From NCBI GenBank assembly GCA_900320925.1, contig ONUD01000196.1, positions 1-9,866 of the forward strand: 9,866 bases of DNA, given 5' to 3'. The DNA is from an uncultured Eubacteriales bacterium. Its GTDB lineage: Bacteria; Bacillota; Clostridia; Oscillospirales; Acutalibacteraceae. The notes below the pieces were generated by a model. It had not been told where the DNA came from. It saw only the letters and a program-made list of their open reading frames with translations, and searched no databases. This document shows positions 1-7,297 of this stretch, piece by piece; positions within the stretch are counted from its first letter, which is position 1, and each line of letters starts with the position of its first letter. Position numbers and translations under genes: made by a program.

Positions 1-447
1 GAAATGGAAGTGTGGGCACTGGAGGCTTACGGTGCTGCTTATACCCTTCAGGAAATCCTCACCGTCAAATCAGACGATGTGGTGGGACGTGTCAAGACCT
101 ATGAAGCCATCGTCAAGGGTCAAAATATCCCCAAGCCCGGTATCCCGGAATCCTTCAAGGTGCTTATCAAGGAATTGCAGTCCCTGGCTCTTGACATCAA
201 GGTTCTGGATAAGGACAACAATGAAATTGACCTGCGTCAGGACTTTGAGGAGGATGCTTCGGACGGAGCTGTGTTCGATGAAAAGAGCATTGTGACCGAT
301 GACGTTGCCGACAGCTACCAGATCACCGATGAAAACGGCGAGGAAGAGCCGTTCCTGACCGACCATGATGCAGAATTTTACGGCAGCGGTGATGATGACG
401 ACTTGTTTGGTCTTGACGACTTTGACATAGACAGTATGGATGACTGA
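1..447 (+). CDS. rpoB: RNA polymerase beta subunit, C-terminal end (partial)
   Basis: This is the 3' end of the gene for the beta subunit of DNA-directed RNA polymerase, part of the core enzyme together with the beta' product of the next gene. The frame is open from base 1, so the start lies outside the window and the ATG at base 4 is internal. The first residues (EMEVWALEAYGAAYTLQEIL) are the hallmark C-terminal RpoB segment that packs against beta'; they are followed by TVKSDDVVGR and the KGQNIPKPGIPESFKVL stretch. After this conserved core come about 85 residues rich in Asp and Glu, ending GLDDFDIDSMDD. This is an acidic tail of a kind known in firmicute RpoB proteins, though here it is fairly long. 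The TGA stop lies 17 bases before rpoC, so the two are co-transcribed. The identity is certain; only about the last 148 codons are visible. Confidence 0.97.
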   Translation, partial: EMEVWALEAYGAAYTLQEILTVKSDDVVGRVKTYEAIVKGQNIPKPGIPESFKVLIKELQSLALDIKVLDKDNNEIDLRQDFEEDASDGAVFDEKSIVTDDVADSYQITDENGEEEPFLTDHDAEFYGSGDDDDLFGLDDFDIDSMDD

Positions 448-458
448 GAGGAGGAAAC
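448..458 (+). promoter_or_regulatory. rpoC ribosome binding site
   Basis: A GAGGAGG purine run directly follows the rpoB stop codon and lies about 9 bases before the ATG at 465. It fixes the rpoC start and supports translation from the same message as rpoB. Confidence 0.8.
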
Positions 459-464
459 CGACTG

Positions 465-3400
465 ATGGAATTTAATGAGTTTGAATCGATCAAAATAGGA
501 CTGGCTTCTCCCGATCTGATCAGGGCATGGTCTTATGGTGAGGTCAAAAAGCCCGAAACCATCAATTACCGTACCTTGAAGCCGGAACGTGACGGCTTGT
601 TCTGTGAGGCAATCTTCGGCCCCCAGAAGGACTGGGAGTGCCACTGCGGCAAGTATAAAAAAGTGCATTTTAAGGGCAGGATCTGTGAACGCTGCGGCGT
701 GGAGATTACCCGCTCCAAGGTCAGAAGAGAACGTATGGGACATATTGAACTGGCGGCTCCTGTGTCACATATCTGGTACTTCAAGGGCATTCCTTCCCGG
801 ATGGGGCTGATTCTGGATATTTCTCCGAGAACCCTTGAAAAAGTCCTGTACTTTGCGATGTACATCGTCACGGAGATTACTCCCGACAGTGACGCTTCCC
901 GTGAACTGTCCCCTCAGCAGTGCCTGACGGAAAAAGAGTACCGTGACATGAAAGATAAGTATGAAGATGACTTTGAAGCCATGATGGGAGCGGAAGCCAT
1001 CCAGAAGCTTCTCAAAGCCATTGACCTTGACCAGCTCTCCGCAGAACTGAAAGAGGAACTGGAGGGGGCATCGGGTCAAAAACGGGTGCGTATCCTCAAA
1101 CGTCTGGAAGTGGTGGAGTCGTTCCGCCTTTCGGGCAACCGTCCCGAATGGATGATACTGGATGTCATTCCCGTCATTCCGCCCGATATTCGTCCGATGG
1201 TGCAGTTGGACGGCGGCAGGTTTGCCACCTCTGACCTGAATGACCTCTATCGCCGTGTGATTAACAGAAATAACCGTCTGAACAGGCTTTTGGAACTGAA
1301 TGCTCCCGATATTATTATCCGCAACGAAAAGCGGATGCTTCAGGAAGCCGTGGATGCTCTCATCGACAACGGCAGACGCGGCAGACCTGTTACAGGACCC
1401 AACAACCGTGCCTTGAAATCCCTTTCCGATATGCTGAAAGGCAAGCAGGGACGTTTCCGTCAGAACCTGCTGGGCAAGCGTGTGGACTATTCCGGACGTT
1501 CCGTTATCGTGGTCGGACCCGAACTGAAAATGTACCAGTGCGGTCTGCCCAAGGAAATGGCACTGGAACTGTTCAAGCCCTTTGTCATGAAGATTCTCGT
1601 GGAAAGCGGTTCCGTACAGAATATCAAGGCCGCCAGAAAAGCCGTGGAACGTGCCAAGCCCGAGGTCTGGGACGCACTGGAACGTGTTATCAAGGGACAT
1701 CCTGTGATGCTCAACCGTGCCCCGACCCTCCACCGCCTCGGTATTCAGGCATTTGAGCCTGTCCTCGTGGAAGGCAAGGCTCTGAAACTCCACCCCCTCG
1801 CCTGTACGGCATTCAATGCCGACTTTGACGGTGACCAGATGGCTGTCCACGTCCCCCTCTCCGCAGAAGCACAGGCAGAAGCACGCTTCCTGATGTTAGC
1901 CGCCAACAATCTGCTCAAGCCCTCTGACGGCAAGCCTGTTACCGTGCCGACACAGGATATGGTGCTGGGTTCCTACTACCTCACCCTTGACAAGGACGGG
2001 GAACTCGGTGAGGGTAAAATCTTCCGTGATACCAATGAAGCCATCATGGCATACGAAACCAAGGTTGTCGGACTTCATGCCAAAATCAAGGTTCGCCGTG
2101 AGGGCGAATGGAACGGCGAGAAAAAGTCCGTTCTCATTGATACGACCGTCGGACGCATTATCTTCAACAGACCGATTCCGCAGGATCTCGGCTATGTTGA
2201 CAGAAGCAAGCCCGAAAACTTTATGAAATATGAAATCGACTTCCTTGTCGGCAAGAAACAGCTTGGCAAGATCTTCGATAAATGCATTAAAAAGCACGGC
2301 ACACAGCTTACCTCCGTTGTCCTTGATGAAGTCAAGGCACAGGGCTACAAGTACTCTACCAAGGGTGCTATCACGGTCGCTGTATGCGATGCGGAGATTC
2401 CTCCCAAAAAGAAAGAAATCATTGCGGCTGCCGAGCATGAAATTGACAAAGTCACCAAAATGTACCGCCGTGGTTTCATGTCCGATCAGGAACGCTATGA
2501 AAAAGTCCTGAAAATCTGGGAATCTGCTACCAATGATGTCACAGACGCCCTTCAGGCCAACCTCGGCCGCTATAATCCCATCTTCATGATGGCAGACTCC
2601 GGTGCCCGTGGTTCCATGAGCCAGATCAGACAGTTAGCCGGTATGCGTGGTCTGATTGCCAATACCTCCGGTAAGACCATTGAAATTCCGATTCGTGCTA
2701 ACTACCGTGAAGGTCTGAACATTCTCGAATATTTCATTTCGTCCCGTGGTGCCAGAAAGGGACTGGCCGATACGGCTCTGCGTACTGCCGACTCGGGTTA
2801 TCTGACCAGACGTCTGGTTGATGTTTCTCAGGAGGTCATTATTCGTGAGGAGGACTGCGGCACCAAGGAAGGCATTGTGGTCTATGACATCAAGCAGGGC
2901 AACTCTGTTATTGAAACCATGCATGAACGTCTGCTGGGCAGGTATCTCTGTGAGGACTTCAAGGATGCGGACGGTAAGATACTGGTATCCGCTTCCAAGC
3001 TCATGGACGACCATGATGCGGACATCATTGTCGGAAGCGGCGTGACACAAATCAAGATTCGTTCCATTCTGGACTGCCGTGCGACCCACGGTGTCTGCAA
3101 GAAGTGCTACGGCTCGAACCTTGCCAACGGGATGCCCGTGACCATCGGTGAAGCAGTCGGCATTATTGCCGCTCAGTCTATCGGCGAACCCGGTACACAG
3201 CTCACCATGCGTACCTTCCATACAGGCGGTGTGGCAGGCGGCGAGGATATTACACAGGGTCTGCCCCGTGTCGAGGAACTCTTTGAGGCAAGAAAACCCA
3301 AACATCTTGCCATTATCAGTGAAATTGGCGGCAAGGTGACGTTTGAGGAAATCAAAAAGAACCGTCACGCCGTTGTCACCGATCCCGAATCGGGCGAAAA

Positions 3401-4016
3401 GAAAGAGTATCTCATTCCGTTCGGCTCCCGTACCAGAGTGGAAGAGGGACAGATCATTGAAGCAGGTGATTTGATTACAGAAGGTTCTGTCAATCCTCAT
3501 GACGTGCTGACCATTAAAGGCACGGCTGCCGTGCAGGATTACCTTATTGAAGAAGTACAGAGTGCCTACCGTATGCAGGGCGTTGATATCAACGACAAGC
3601 ATATTGAAGTCATTGTCCGCCAGATGATGCGGAAAATTAAAATTGATGAAGCAGGAAGTACCAATCTGCTCCCGGGTTCTACCGTGGATAAGGGTGAATT
3701 TTATGCCGCCAATGCGGAAATCGAAAGACGCATTGCCAACGGGGAAGAGGGACTGTCCTATGCTACGTACATTCCCATGCTTCTGGGTATCACCAAAGCT
3801 TCTCTTGCCACGGATTCGTTCCTTTCTGCGGCTTCTTTCCAGGAAACAACACGTGTCCTGACCGATGCCGCCATTAAGGGCAAAGTCGATCCGCTGATGG
3901 GTCTGAAAGAAAATGTCATTATCGGTAAACTCGTTCCTGCCGGTACGGGTATGCACCGTTACAGTGATGTAGAAATCGAGTTCGTCCAAGAGCCGGTTTT
4001 AAATTCCGAAGAATAA
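465..4016 (+). CDS. rpoC: RNA polymerase beta' subunit
   Basis: Catalytic beta' subunit of RNA polymerase, complete at 1183 residues, a normal length for Clostridia without large lineage insertions. Landmarks in order: the N-terminal zinc finger with Cys59, Cys61, Cys74 and Cys77; the lid/rudder region and clamp helices (about 210-350, including GKRVDYSGRSVIVVGP); the catalytic NADFDGDQM motif at 451-459, whose Asp453, Asp455 and Asp457 bind the active-site magnesium; the F-loop/bridge-helix region around 726-795 (GLADTALRTADSGYLTRR); the second zinc site with Cys798, Cys871, Cys878 and Cys881; and the trigger loop around 915-946 (MRTFHTGGVAGGEDITQGLP). The C-terminal segment carries the usual GSTVDKGEF and LLGITKASL motifs. 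The ATG at 465 is supported by a strong ribosome binding site. It is the last gene of the rpoBC unit and is followed by a strong hairpin. Long open frames on the opposite strand are codon-bias artefacts. Confidence 0.99.
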   Translation: MEFNEFESIKIGLASPDLIRAWSYGEVKKPETINYRTLKPERDGLFCEAIFGPQKDWECHCGKYKKVHFKGRICERCGVEITRSKVRRERMGHIELAAPVSHIWYFKGIPSRMGLILDISPRTLEKVLYFAMYIVTEITPDSDASRELSPQQCLTEKEYRDMKDKYEDDFEAMMGAEAIQKLLKAIDLDQLSAELKEELEGASGQKRVRILKRLEVVESFRLSGNRPEWMILDVIPVIPPDIRPMVQLDGGRFATSDLNDLYRRVINRNNRLNRLLELNAPDIIIRNEKRMLQEAVDALIDNGRRGRPVTGPNNRALKSLSDMLKGKQGRFRQNLLGKRVDYSGRSVIVVGPELKMYQCGLPKEMALELFKPFVMKILVESGSVQNIKAARKAVERAKPEVWDALERVIKGHPVMLNRAPTLHRLGIQAFEPVLVEGKALKLHPLACTAFNADFDGDQMAVHVPLSAEAQAEARFLMLAANNLLKPSDGKPVTVPTQDMVLGSYYLTLDKDGELGEGKIFRDTNEAIMAYETKVVGLHAKIKVRREGEWNGEKKSVLIDTTVGRIIFNRPIPQDLGYVDRSKPENFMKYEIDFLVGKKQLGKIFDKCIKKHGTQLTSVVLDEVKAQGYKYSTKGAITVAVCDAEIPPKKKEIIAAAEHEIDKVTKMYRRGFMSDQERYEKVLKIWESATNDVTDALQANLGRYNPIFMMADSGARGSMSQIRQLAGMRGLIANTSGKTIEIPIRANYREGLNILEYFISSRGARKGLADTALRTADSGYLTRRLVDVSQEVIIREEDCGTKEGIVVYDIKQGNSVIETMHERLLGRYLCEDFKDADGKILVSASKLMDDHDADIIVGSGVTQIKIRSILDCRATHGVCKKCYGSNLANGMPVTIGEAVGIIAAQSIGEPGTQLTMRTFHTGGVAGGEDITQGLPRVEELFEARKPKHLAIISEIGGKVTFEEIKKNRHAVVTDPESGEKKEYLIPFGSRTRVEEGQIIEAGDLITEGSVNPHDVLTIKGTAAVQDYLIEEVQSAYRMQGVDINDKHIEVIVRQMMRKIKIDEAGSTNLLPGSTVDKGEFYAANAEIERRIANGEEGLSYATYIPMLLGITKASLATDSFLSAASFQETTRVLTDAAIKGKVDPLMGLKENVIIGKLVPAGTGMHRYSDVEIEFVQEPVLNSEE

Positions 4017-4021
4017 AATAA

Positions 4022-4056
4022 CAGTGCCGTACAGGAATCTCTCCTGTACGGCACTG
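4022..4056. terminator. Bidirectional intrinsic terminator between rpoC and the ilv operon
   Basis: A perfect 15-bp stem (4022-4036 pairs with 4042-4056, arm CAGTGCCGTACAGGA) with a 5-base loop fills most of the 44-base gap between two convergent genes. The right side continues CTGTTTA, a modest T-run for the + strand. The left side is AATAAAATAA, giving a better T-rich tail on the - strand. It most likely ends both the rpoBC and the ilvBN-lipoprotein transcripts. Confidence 0.85.
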
Positions 4057-4060
4057 CTGT

Positions 4061-4915
4061 TTATCCGGCAGGGTGCTGTTTTTCAAACACCATTGTGACA
4101 TTTTCTACTTGTATGGTCAGCGTGTCGCCGTCCAAAGCCTCCTCTGTAATCGTCAGTTCTTTTTCCTCTTCACTGCCTTTCAGGATGCCTGTACCGTCCT
4201 CTCTCAGTTCCAGATAGGCTTCACCGACAAAAAAGTCATCTGTTCCGGGGATTTCTTCCCCGTTTTCCGTGACCTTTATCAACTGATACACGCCTGCTTC
4301 AAACCGACTGACTGATGGAATTTTCTGGGGATCTGTCCGTTCAAACACCATTGTTTCCTGACCGCACTGCAAGGTTAGCTGCTCTCCTGCAAGTGTATAA
4401 TTCCATTGGTCATCGCTGCGTGAAAACGTGATGGCACTTTCGTCCCATTGCAGGGTCATCTGCTCGCCGAAAAATGCTGCTTCACCCGAACCGTCCGCTT
4501 GGAGGGTCATGGTGCAGTAAATGCCTGCCTGATTATATTCCGCAATGTCCCTTGTGCCGTTTTCATTGGAGGTGGTGGTGAGATTATAGAAGCCCGTCAA
4601 ATCGGCAGGTTCCTCACTGCTTTCTTCCTCTTTGGAGGATTCCTGTACCACGGATATTTCACTGCTTTCTTCCTCTTCGGAAGATTCCTCCGCCACGGAT
4701 ACCTCACTGCTTTCTTCCTCAGAAGATTCCTGTACCACGGATACCTCGTTGCTTTCTTTTTCGGAAGATTCCTGAACCACAGATACTTTACTGCTTTCCT
4801 CTGCGGAGGATTGCGGCAGAGAGGATTCAGGAGAACTGACAGGTTCGGAAGCGTGTCCACAGCTGCAAAGCAGGACGGTCATCAGGACAGTAACAATGAT
4901 ATAACGCTGTTTCAT
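4061..4915 (-). CDS. Ser/Glu-repeat lipoprotein, function unknown
   Basis: Predicted surface lipoprotein of 284 residues. A short positively charged start (MKQRY), a hydrophobic core (IIVTVLMTVLL) and an LCSC lipobox with lipidated Cys19 form a type II signal peptide. Residues about 20-104 are a low-complexity stalk rich in Ser and Glu. It contains four tandem 14-15 residue repeats (43-56, 57-70, 71-85, 86-100) of the form [EK]-[VI]-S-V-[VA]-[QE]-E-S-S-x-[EK]-E-S-[SN]. After it come two related beta-rich modules, about 105-194 and 206-280, each opening with an aromatic G-x-Y element, carrying ADGSG or EDGTG in the middle and ending TMVFE[RK]. They resemble the small beta-barrel-like repeats common in gut Clostridia lipoproteins, but I cannot name a family. 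Its ATG overlaps the ilvN TGA by one base (TGATG); an in-frame GTG lies one codon upstream (4918). There is no clear ribosome binding site, so it is probably translated by coupling with ilvN. The shared operon suggests co-expression, not a proven role in amino acid synthesis. Confidence 0.85.
   Translation of the reverse strand: MKQRYIIVTVLMTVLLCSCGHASEPVSSPESSLPQSSAEESSKVSVVQESSEKESNEVSVVQESSEEESSEVSVAEESSEEEESSEISVVQESSKEEESSEEPADLTGFYNLTTTSNENGTRDIAEYNQAGIYCTMTLQADGSGEAAFFGEQMTLQWDESAITFSRSDDQWNYTLAGEQLTLQCGQETMVFERTDPQKIPSVSRFEAGVYQLIKVTENGEEIPGTDDFFVGEAYLELREDGTGILKGSEEEKELTITEEALDGDTLTIQVENVTMVFEKQHPAG
4616..4789 (-). repeat. Tandem repeat encoding the lipoprotein stalk (4 x 42-45 bp)
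   Basis: Four in-frame, imperfect head-to-tail copies of a 42- or 45-base unit encode the Ser/Glu stalk. On the + strand each unit reads roughly as GATACCTCACTGCTTTC followed by TTCCTC and GGAAGATTCCT. The extra three bases in two copies add one Glu codon, which fits replication slippage in whole codons. The copy number is likely to vary between strains. Confidence 0.8.
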
Positions 4916-5412
4916 CACTTATCTGCAAGGCACTTGTCACCGGTTTCCAGTGCAGCAATGCCGGTTCTTGCCATTTCCAGAATGCCGTACTCGGACAGCT
5001 CCCGTATCAGCATATCCAACTGGCTCGGTGTACCTGATGCACGGAAGGTCAGGGACTTCTCTCCGATATTGACCAGGGAAGCATGATAGGCAGAAGTGAC
5101 ATTGATAATATCATTCTTGCTCACGCTGTCGGCACGCACCTTGATCAGTACCAACTCCGACGCTACCGATGCGGTTTCCGGCAGTACCTCGGCTTTCTTG
5201 ACATCCACGATTTTCAGCATTTGATTGATGAACTGCTCCACCTGACTGTCATCATTGATGCGGATGGTCATACGGGAAAAGCCCTCGATTCCTGCGGGGC
5301 TGACGGTCAGGCTGTCGATATTGAAGCCACGCCTTGTAATAAGGCTTGTCACCCTCAGCAGGACACCCGGGTGGTTATGCACCAAAAGACTGATAATATG
5401 TTTGCTTTCCAT
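4915..5412 (-). CDS. ilvN: Acetolactate synthase small (regulatory) subunit
   Basis: Regulatory subunit of acetohydroxyacid synthase (165 residues, usual length, also named ilvH). In this family it binds the large subunit, raises its activity and confers feedback inhibition by valine. Residues about 5-78 form the N-terminal ACT domain: NHPGVLLRVTSL at 13-24 and RRGFNIDSLTVSP at 28-40 match the ligand-binding loop and first helix of IlvH proteins. Asn13, Gly16 and Asn31 align with the valine-site residues Asn11, Gly14 and Asn29 of E. coli IlvH, while the Ser17 position is Leu19 here. Residues about 85-157 form the second ACT-like domain (ELVLIKVRADS, SLTFRASGTPSQLDMLIREL). It starts 6 bases after ilvB; a GGAG at 5422-5425, 9 bases before the ATG, overlaps the ilvB end. 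Its stop overlaps the lipoprotein start. The identity is secure. Confidence 0.96.
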   Translation of the reverse strand: MESKHIISLLVHNHPGVLLRVTSLITRRGFNIDSLTVSPAGIEGFSRMTIRINDDSQVEQFINQMLKIVDVKKAEVLPETASVASELVLIKVRADSVSKNDIINVTSAYHASLVNIGEKSLTFRASGTPSQLDMLIRELSEYGILEMARTGIAALETGDKCLADK

Positions 5413-5418
5413 TGTTGG

Positions 5419-7092
5419 TCACTCCATTTCCGTAATCATTTCATCCACCGTTTTTCCGGGCGGTATCATCGGCAGTACATTTTCATCCGGCGATATTTTG
5501 CAGTCGATGACAACAGGCTCCTGCAATGCAAAAGCTTTTGCCAATACCTCGGCGGCTTCTCCGTCATTGTGAATGACCATGCCCTTGATACCGAATGCTT
5601 CTGCCACTGCCGCAAAATCTGTTTTTCTGTGGGGGTCTGTCTGGGAGAACCGCCTGCCATAGAACAGCTTCTGCCACTGCCGTACCATGCCCAGAACGGT
5701 GTTGTTCAGCACTACGACCACGATGGGCAGGTGATAGGAACACACGGTTGCCAGCTCGTTCAGATTCATATGGAAACTGCCGTCACCCGTGAACAGCACC
5801 ACTCTTTTTTCAGGATGTGCCACCACAGAGCCTACTGCCGCACCGAGTCCGTATCCCATTGTTCCCAATCCTCCGGAGGTACACCATGTACGGGGTTTTT
5901 CAAAACGGTATTTCTGAGAAACCCACATCTGGTGCTGACCGACATCCGTCACAATGATATCCTCGTCTTTTGTCAGCTTTCTGACTTCTTCGATAATATG
6001 ATAAGGGTGTGCATATTGTTCGGAATCGGGTGTTTGCGTGACGGAGGAATGGTTACCCCATTCTTCGACCTGTGCCGTCCACGCTTCATGCTTGACGGGT
6101 GCCACCGTATCGGTCAGTTTTTTCAGGGTATCTTTCAGATCTCCCAGAATACAGCAGTCAATGCGGACATTTTTATTGATTTCCGCCTTGTCAATATCCA
6201 ACTGGATAATAGCGGCATCCTTGCCGAATTTTTCTCTGTCGCCTGCCACACGGTCAGAGAATCTTGCCCCGACCGTAATAATCAAGTCACAGTTATCGGT
6301 TGCCTTGCCGGTTTCATAGCCGCCGTGCATACCGATTGTCCCCATGAACAGCCTGTGGGAGCTGGGGAAGCCTCCCAGTCCCATCACGGAGGTTGCTACA
6401 GGGCAGTCTATCTTTTCGGCAAATGCCAGCAGTTCCTGCTCTGCATCGGCACTGACAACGCCGCCTCCCATATAGATGATAGGTCTTTTGGCTTGTGCAA
6501 TCATATCGGCTGCCATGGCAAAATCCGCCTGTTCCGCCAGCAGTTCATTGGCAACCGGCTCCGGCTTCACGGGGGTATATTCACACTTGGCTCCTGTCAC
6601 ATCCTTGGGAATATCAATCAGCACAGGCCCTTTTCTGCCCGACATGGCAATGCGGAATGCCTTGCGGATGACATTGGCCAAATCCTTGACATCTTTGACG
6701 ATAAAATTGTGCTTGGTCACAGGCAGGGTAATCCCGCAGATATCGACCTCCTGAAAGCTGTCACGAGCCAGCAGGTCATTGGTCACATTGCCGGTAATGG
6801 CGACCAGCGGAATCGAATCCATATAAGCGGTGGCAATACCGGTTACAAGATTGGTAGCACCGGGTCCCGATGTGGCAATGACCACACCGCACTTTCCCGT
6901 TGTGCGGGCATAGCCGTCTGCCGCATGGGAAGCTCCTTGTTCATGGGAAGAGAGGATGTGCGTAATTCTGTCACTGTACTTGTACAGGGCATCGTAAATA
7001 TTCAGCACCGCTCCGCCGGGATAGCCGAACACGGTATCGACCCCCTGCTCCAAAAGGCACTCGGCAATAATTTCTGATCCATTTAACAGCAT
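5419..7092 (-). CDS. ilvB: Acetolactate synthase large (catalytic) subunit
   Basis: Thiamine-diphosphate enzyme that condenses two pyruvates to acetolactate, or pyruvate with 2-ketobutyrate to acetohydroxybutyrate. This is the first common step of valine, leucine and isoleucine synthesis in the cytoplasm. It has 557 residues from the chosen start, normal for the family. The pyrimidine-binding domain (about 1-165) carries GYPGGAVLNIYDAL and the catalytic Glu51 in HEQGASHAADGYAR. The central domain (about 185-330) has GARFSDRVAG. The pyrophosphate domain has the cofactor and magnesium motif GDGSFHMNLNELAT starting at 436 and ending at NN 463-464, with the conserved Trp473 shortly after. Two ATGs are possible: 7098 is only 2 bases from the GGAGG, while 7092 is 8 bases away, so 7092 is preferred. 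It is the first gene of ilvB-ilvN-lipoprotein, behind its own sigma-A promoter. A 664-codon open frame on the other strand is a shadow. Confidence 0.97.
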   Translation of the reverse strand: MLLNGSEIIAECLLEQGVDTVFGYPGGAVLNIYDALYKYSDRITHILSSHEQGASHAADGYARTTGKCGVVIATSGPGATNLVTGIATAYMDSIPLVAITGNVTNDLLARDSFQEVDICGITLPVTKHNFIVKDVKDLANVIRKAFRIAMSGRKGPVLIDIPKDVTGAKCEYTPVKPEPVANELLAEQADFAMAADMIAQAKRPIIYMGGGVVSADAEQELLAFAEKIDCPVATSVMGLGGFPSSHRLFMGTIGMHGGYETGKATDNCDLIITVGARFSDRVAGDREKFGKDAAIIQLDIDKAEINKNVRIDCCILGDLKDTLKKLTDTVAPVKHEAWTAQVEEWGNHSSVTQTPDSEQYAHPYHIIEEVRKLTKDEDIIVTDVGQHQMWVSQKYRFEKPRTWCTSGGLGTMGYGLGAAVGSVVAHPEKRVVLFTGDGSFHMNLNELATVCSYHLPIVVVVLNNTVLGMVRQWQKLFYGRRFSQTDPHRKTDFAAVAEAFGIKGMVIHNDGEAAEVLAKAFALQEPVVIDCKISPDENVLPMIPPGKTVDEMITEME

Positions 7093-7100
7093 AATCATAA

Positions 7101-7105
7101 CCTCC
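7101..7105 (-). promoter_or_regulatory. ilvB ribosome binding site that decides the start
   Basis: GGAGG on the - strand ends 2 bases before the ATG at 7098 but 8 bases before the ATG at 7092. Two bases is too close for normal initiation, so the inner ATG is the likely start, giving an N-terminus MLLNGSEII as in other acetolactate synthases. Confidence 0.75.
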
Positions 7106-7121
7106 GGTTGTTAGGAAATAA

Positions 7122-7149
7122 AGAAACGAAGCCGCTTCGCTTCGTTCCC
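7122..7149 (-). terminator. Terminator-like hairpin in the ilvB leader (possible attenuator)
   Basis: On the - strand an 8-bp perfect stem (7146-7139 with 7132-7125, arms AACGAAGC and GCTTCGTT, 6-base loop) extends to 11 pairs with G.U, G-C and G.U at the base. It is followed by a T-rich tail (TTTCTTTATTT, overlapping the arm). It lies between the predicted transcription start (about 7166) and the ilvB ribosome binding site. It may attenuate transcription or just shape the leader. The leader is far too short for a T-box, and no branched-chain-rich leader peptide is present. Confidence 0.5.
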
Positions 7150-7173
7150 TATTTTCACCAATATATCAATACT

Positions 7174-7202
7174 ATAATACAATTTTTTAGTCGATAAGTC
7201 AA
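7174..7202 (-). promoter_or_regulatory. sigma-A promoter of the ilvBN operon
   Basis: On the - strand a -35 box TTGACT (7202-7197), a 17-base spacer with an A6 run and a -10 box TATTAT (7179-7174) nearly match the housekeeping consensus at ideal spacing. Transcription should start near 7166, leaving a leader of about 74 bases before the ilvB start at 7092. Confidence 0.8.
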
Positions 7203-7234
7203 TAGCCGACACGAGAATTTTTCATGAACCAATG

Positions 7235-7263
7235 AAACGGCAGCCCGTCAAGGACTGCCGTTT
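7235..7263 (-). terminator. Hairpin terminator downstream of the small exported-peptide gene
   Basis: A 9-bp stem, AAACGGCAG (7235-7243) with CTGCCGTTT (7255-7263), with a possible further CC/GG pair in the loop, lies 34 bases after the stop of the 56-codon - strand gene and before the ilvB promoter. The A/T ends of the stem allow use in either direction. The T-tract is in fact better on the + side (TTTGTTT), but the only transcription expected to reach it comes from the - strand gene. Confidence 0.6.
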
Positions 7264-7297
7264 GTTTATGAGATGAGGTTGTACTTATGAACGTGAG

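Noticed and set aside
2634..3989. A 451-codon open frame on the - strand inside rpoC
   Set aside because: It is antisense to the conserved bridge-helix, trigger-loop and C-terminal region of rpoC, with shadow-like composition and no protein family features. The same applies to the 361-codon frame at 765-1850.
4600..4800. The repeated sequence as a possible CRISPR array
   Set aside because: The units are contiguous, in frame and imperfect, with no unique spacers; they encode the lipoprotein stalk.
4448..5086. A 212-codon + strand frame with FLTAFFLFGGFL-like repeats that could pass as a membrane protein
   Set aside because: The Phe/Leu pattern is just the complement of the Ser/Glu repeat of the lipoprotein; the - strand frame has a signal peptide, lipobox and operon context.
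5083..7077. A 664-codon open frame on the + strand opposite ilvB and ilvN
   Set aside because: It lies antisense to two clearly identified genes, spans both of them, is rich in His/Cys/Gln as reverse-frame shadows are, and shows no recognisable domain. Codon bias of ilvB/ilvN explains the lack of stops.
7111..7158. A 15-codon leader ORF (GTG at 7158, stop at 7113-7111) before ilvB
   Set aside because: It has no ribosome binding site, and it holds only one Leu, two Ile and the GTG start, so it does not look like a branched-chain attenuator peptide. The frame is probably chance.
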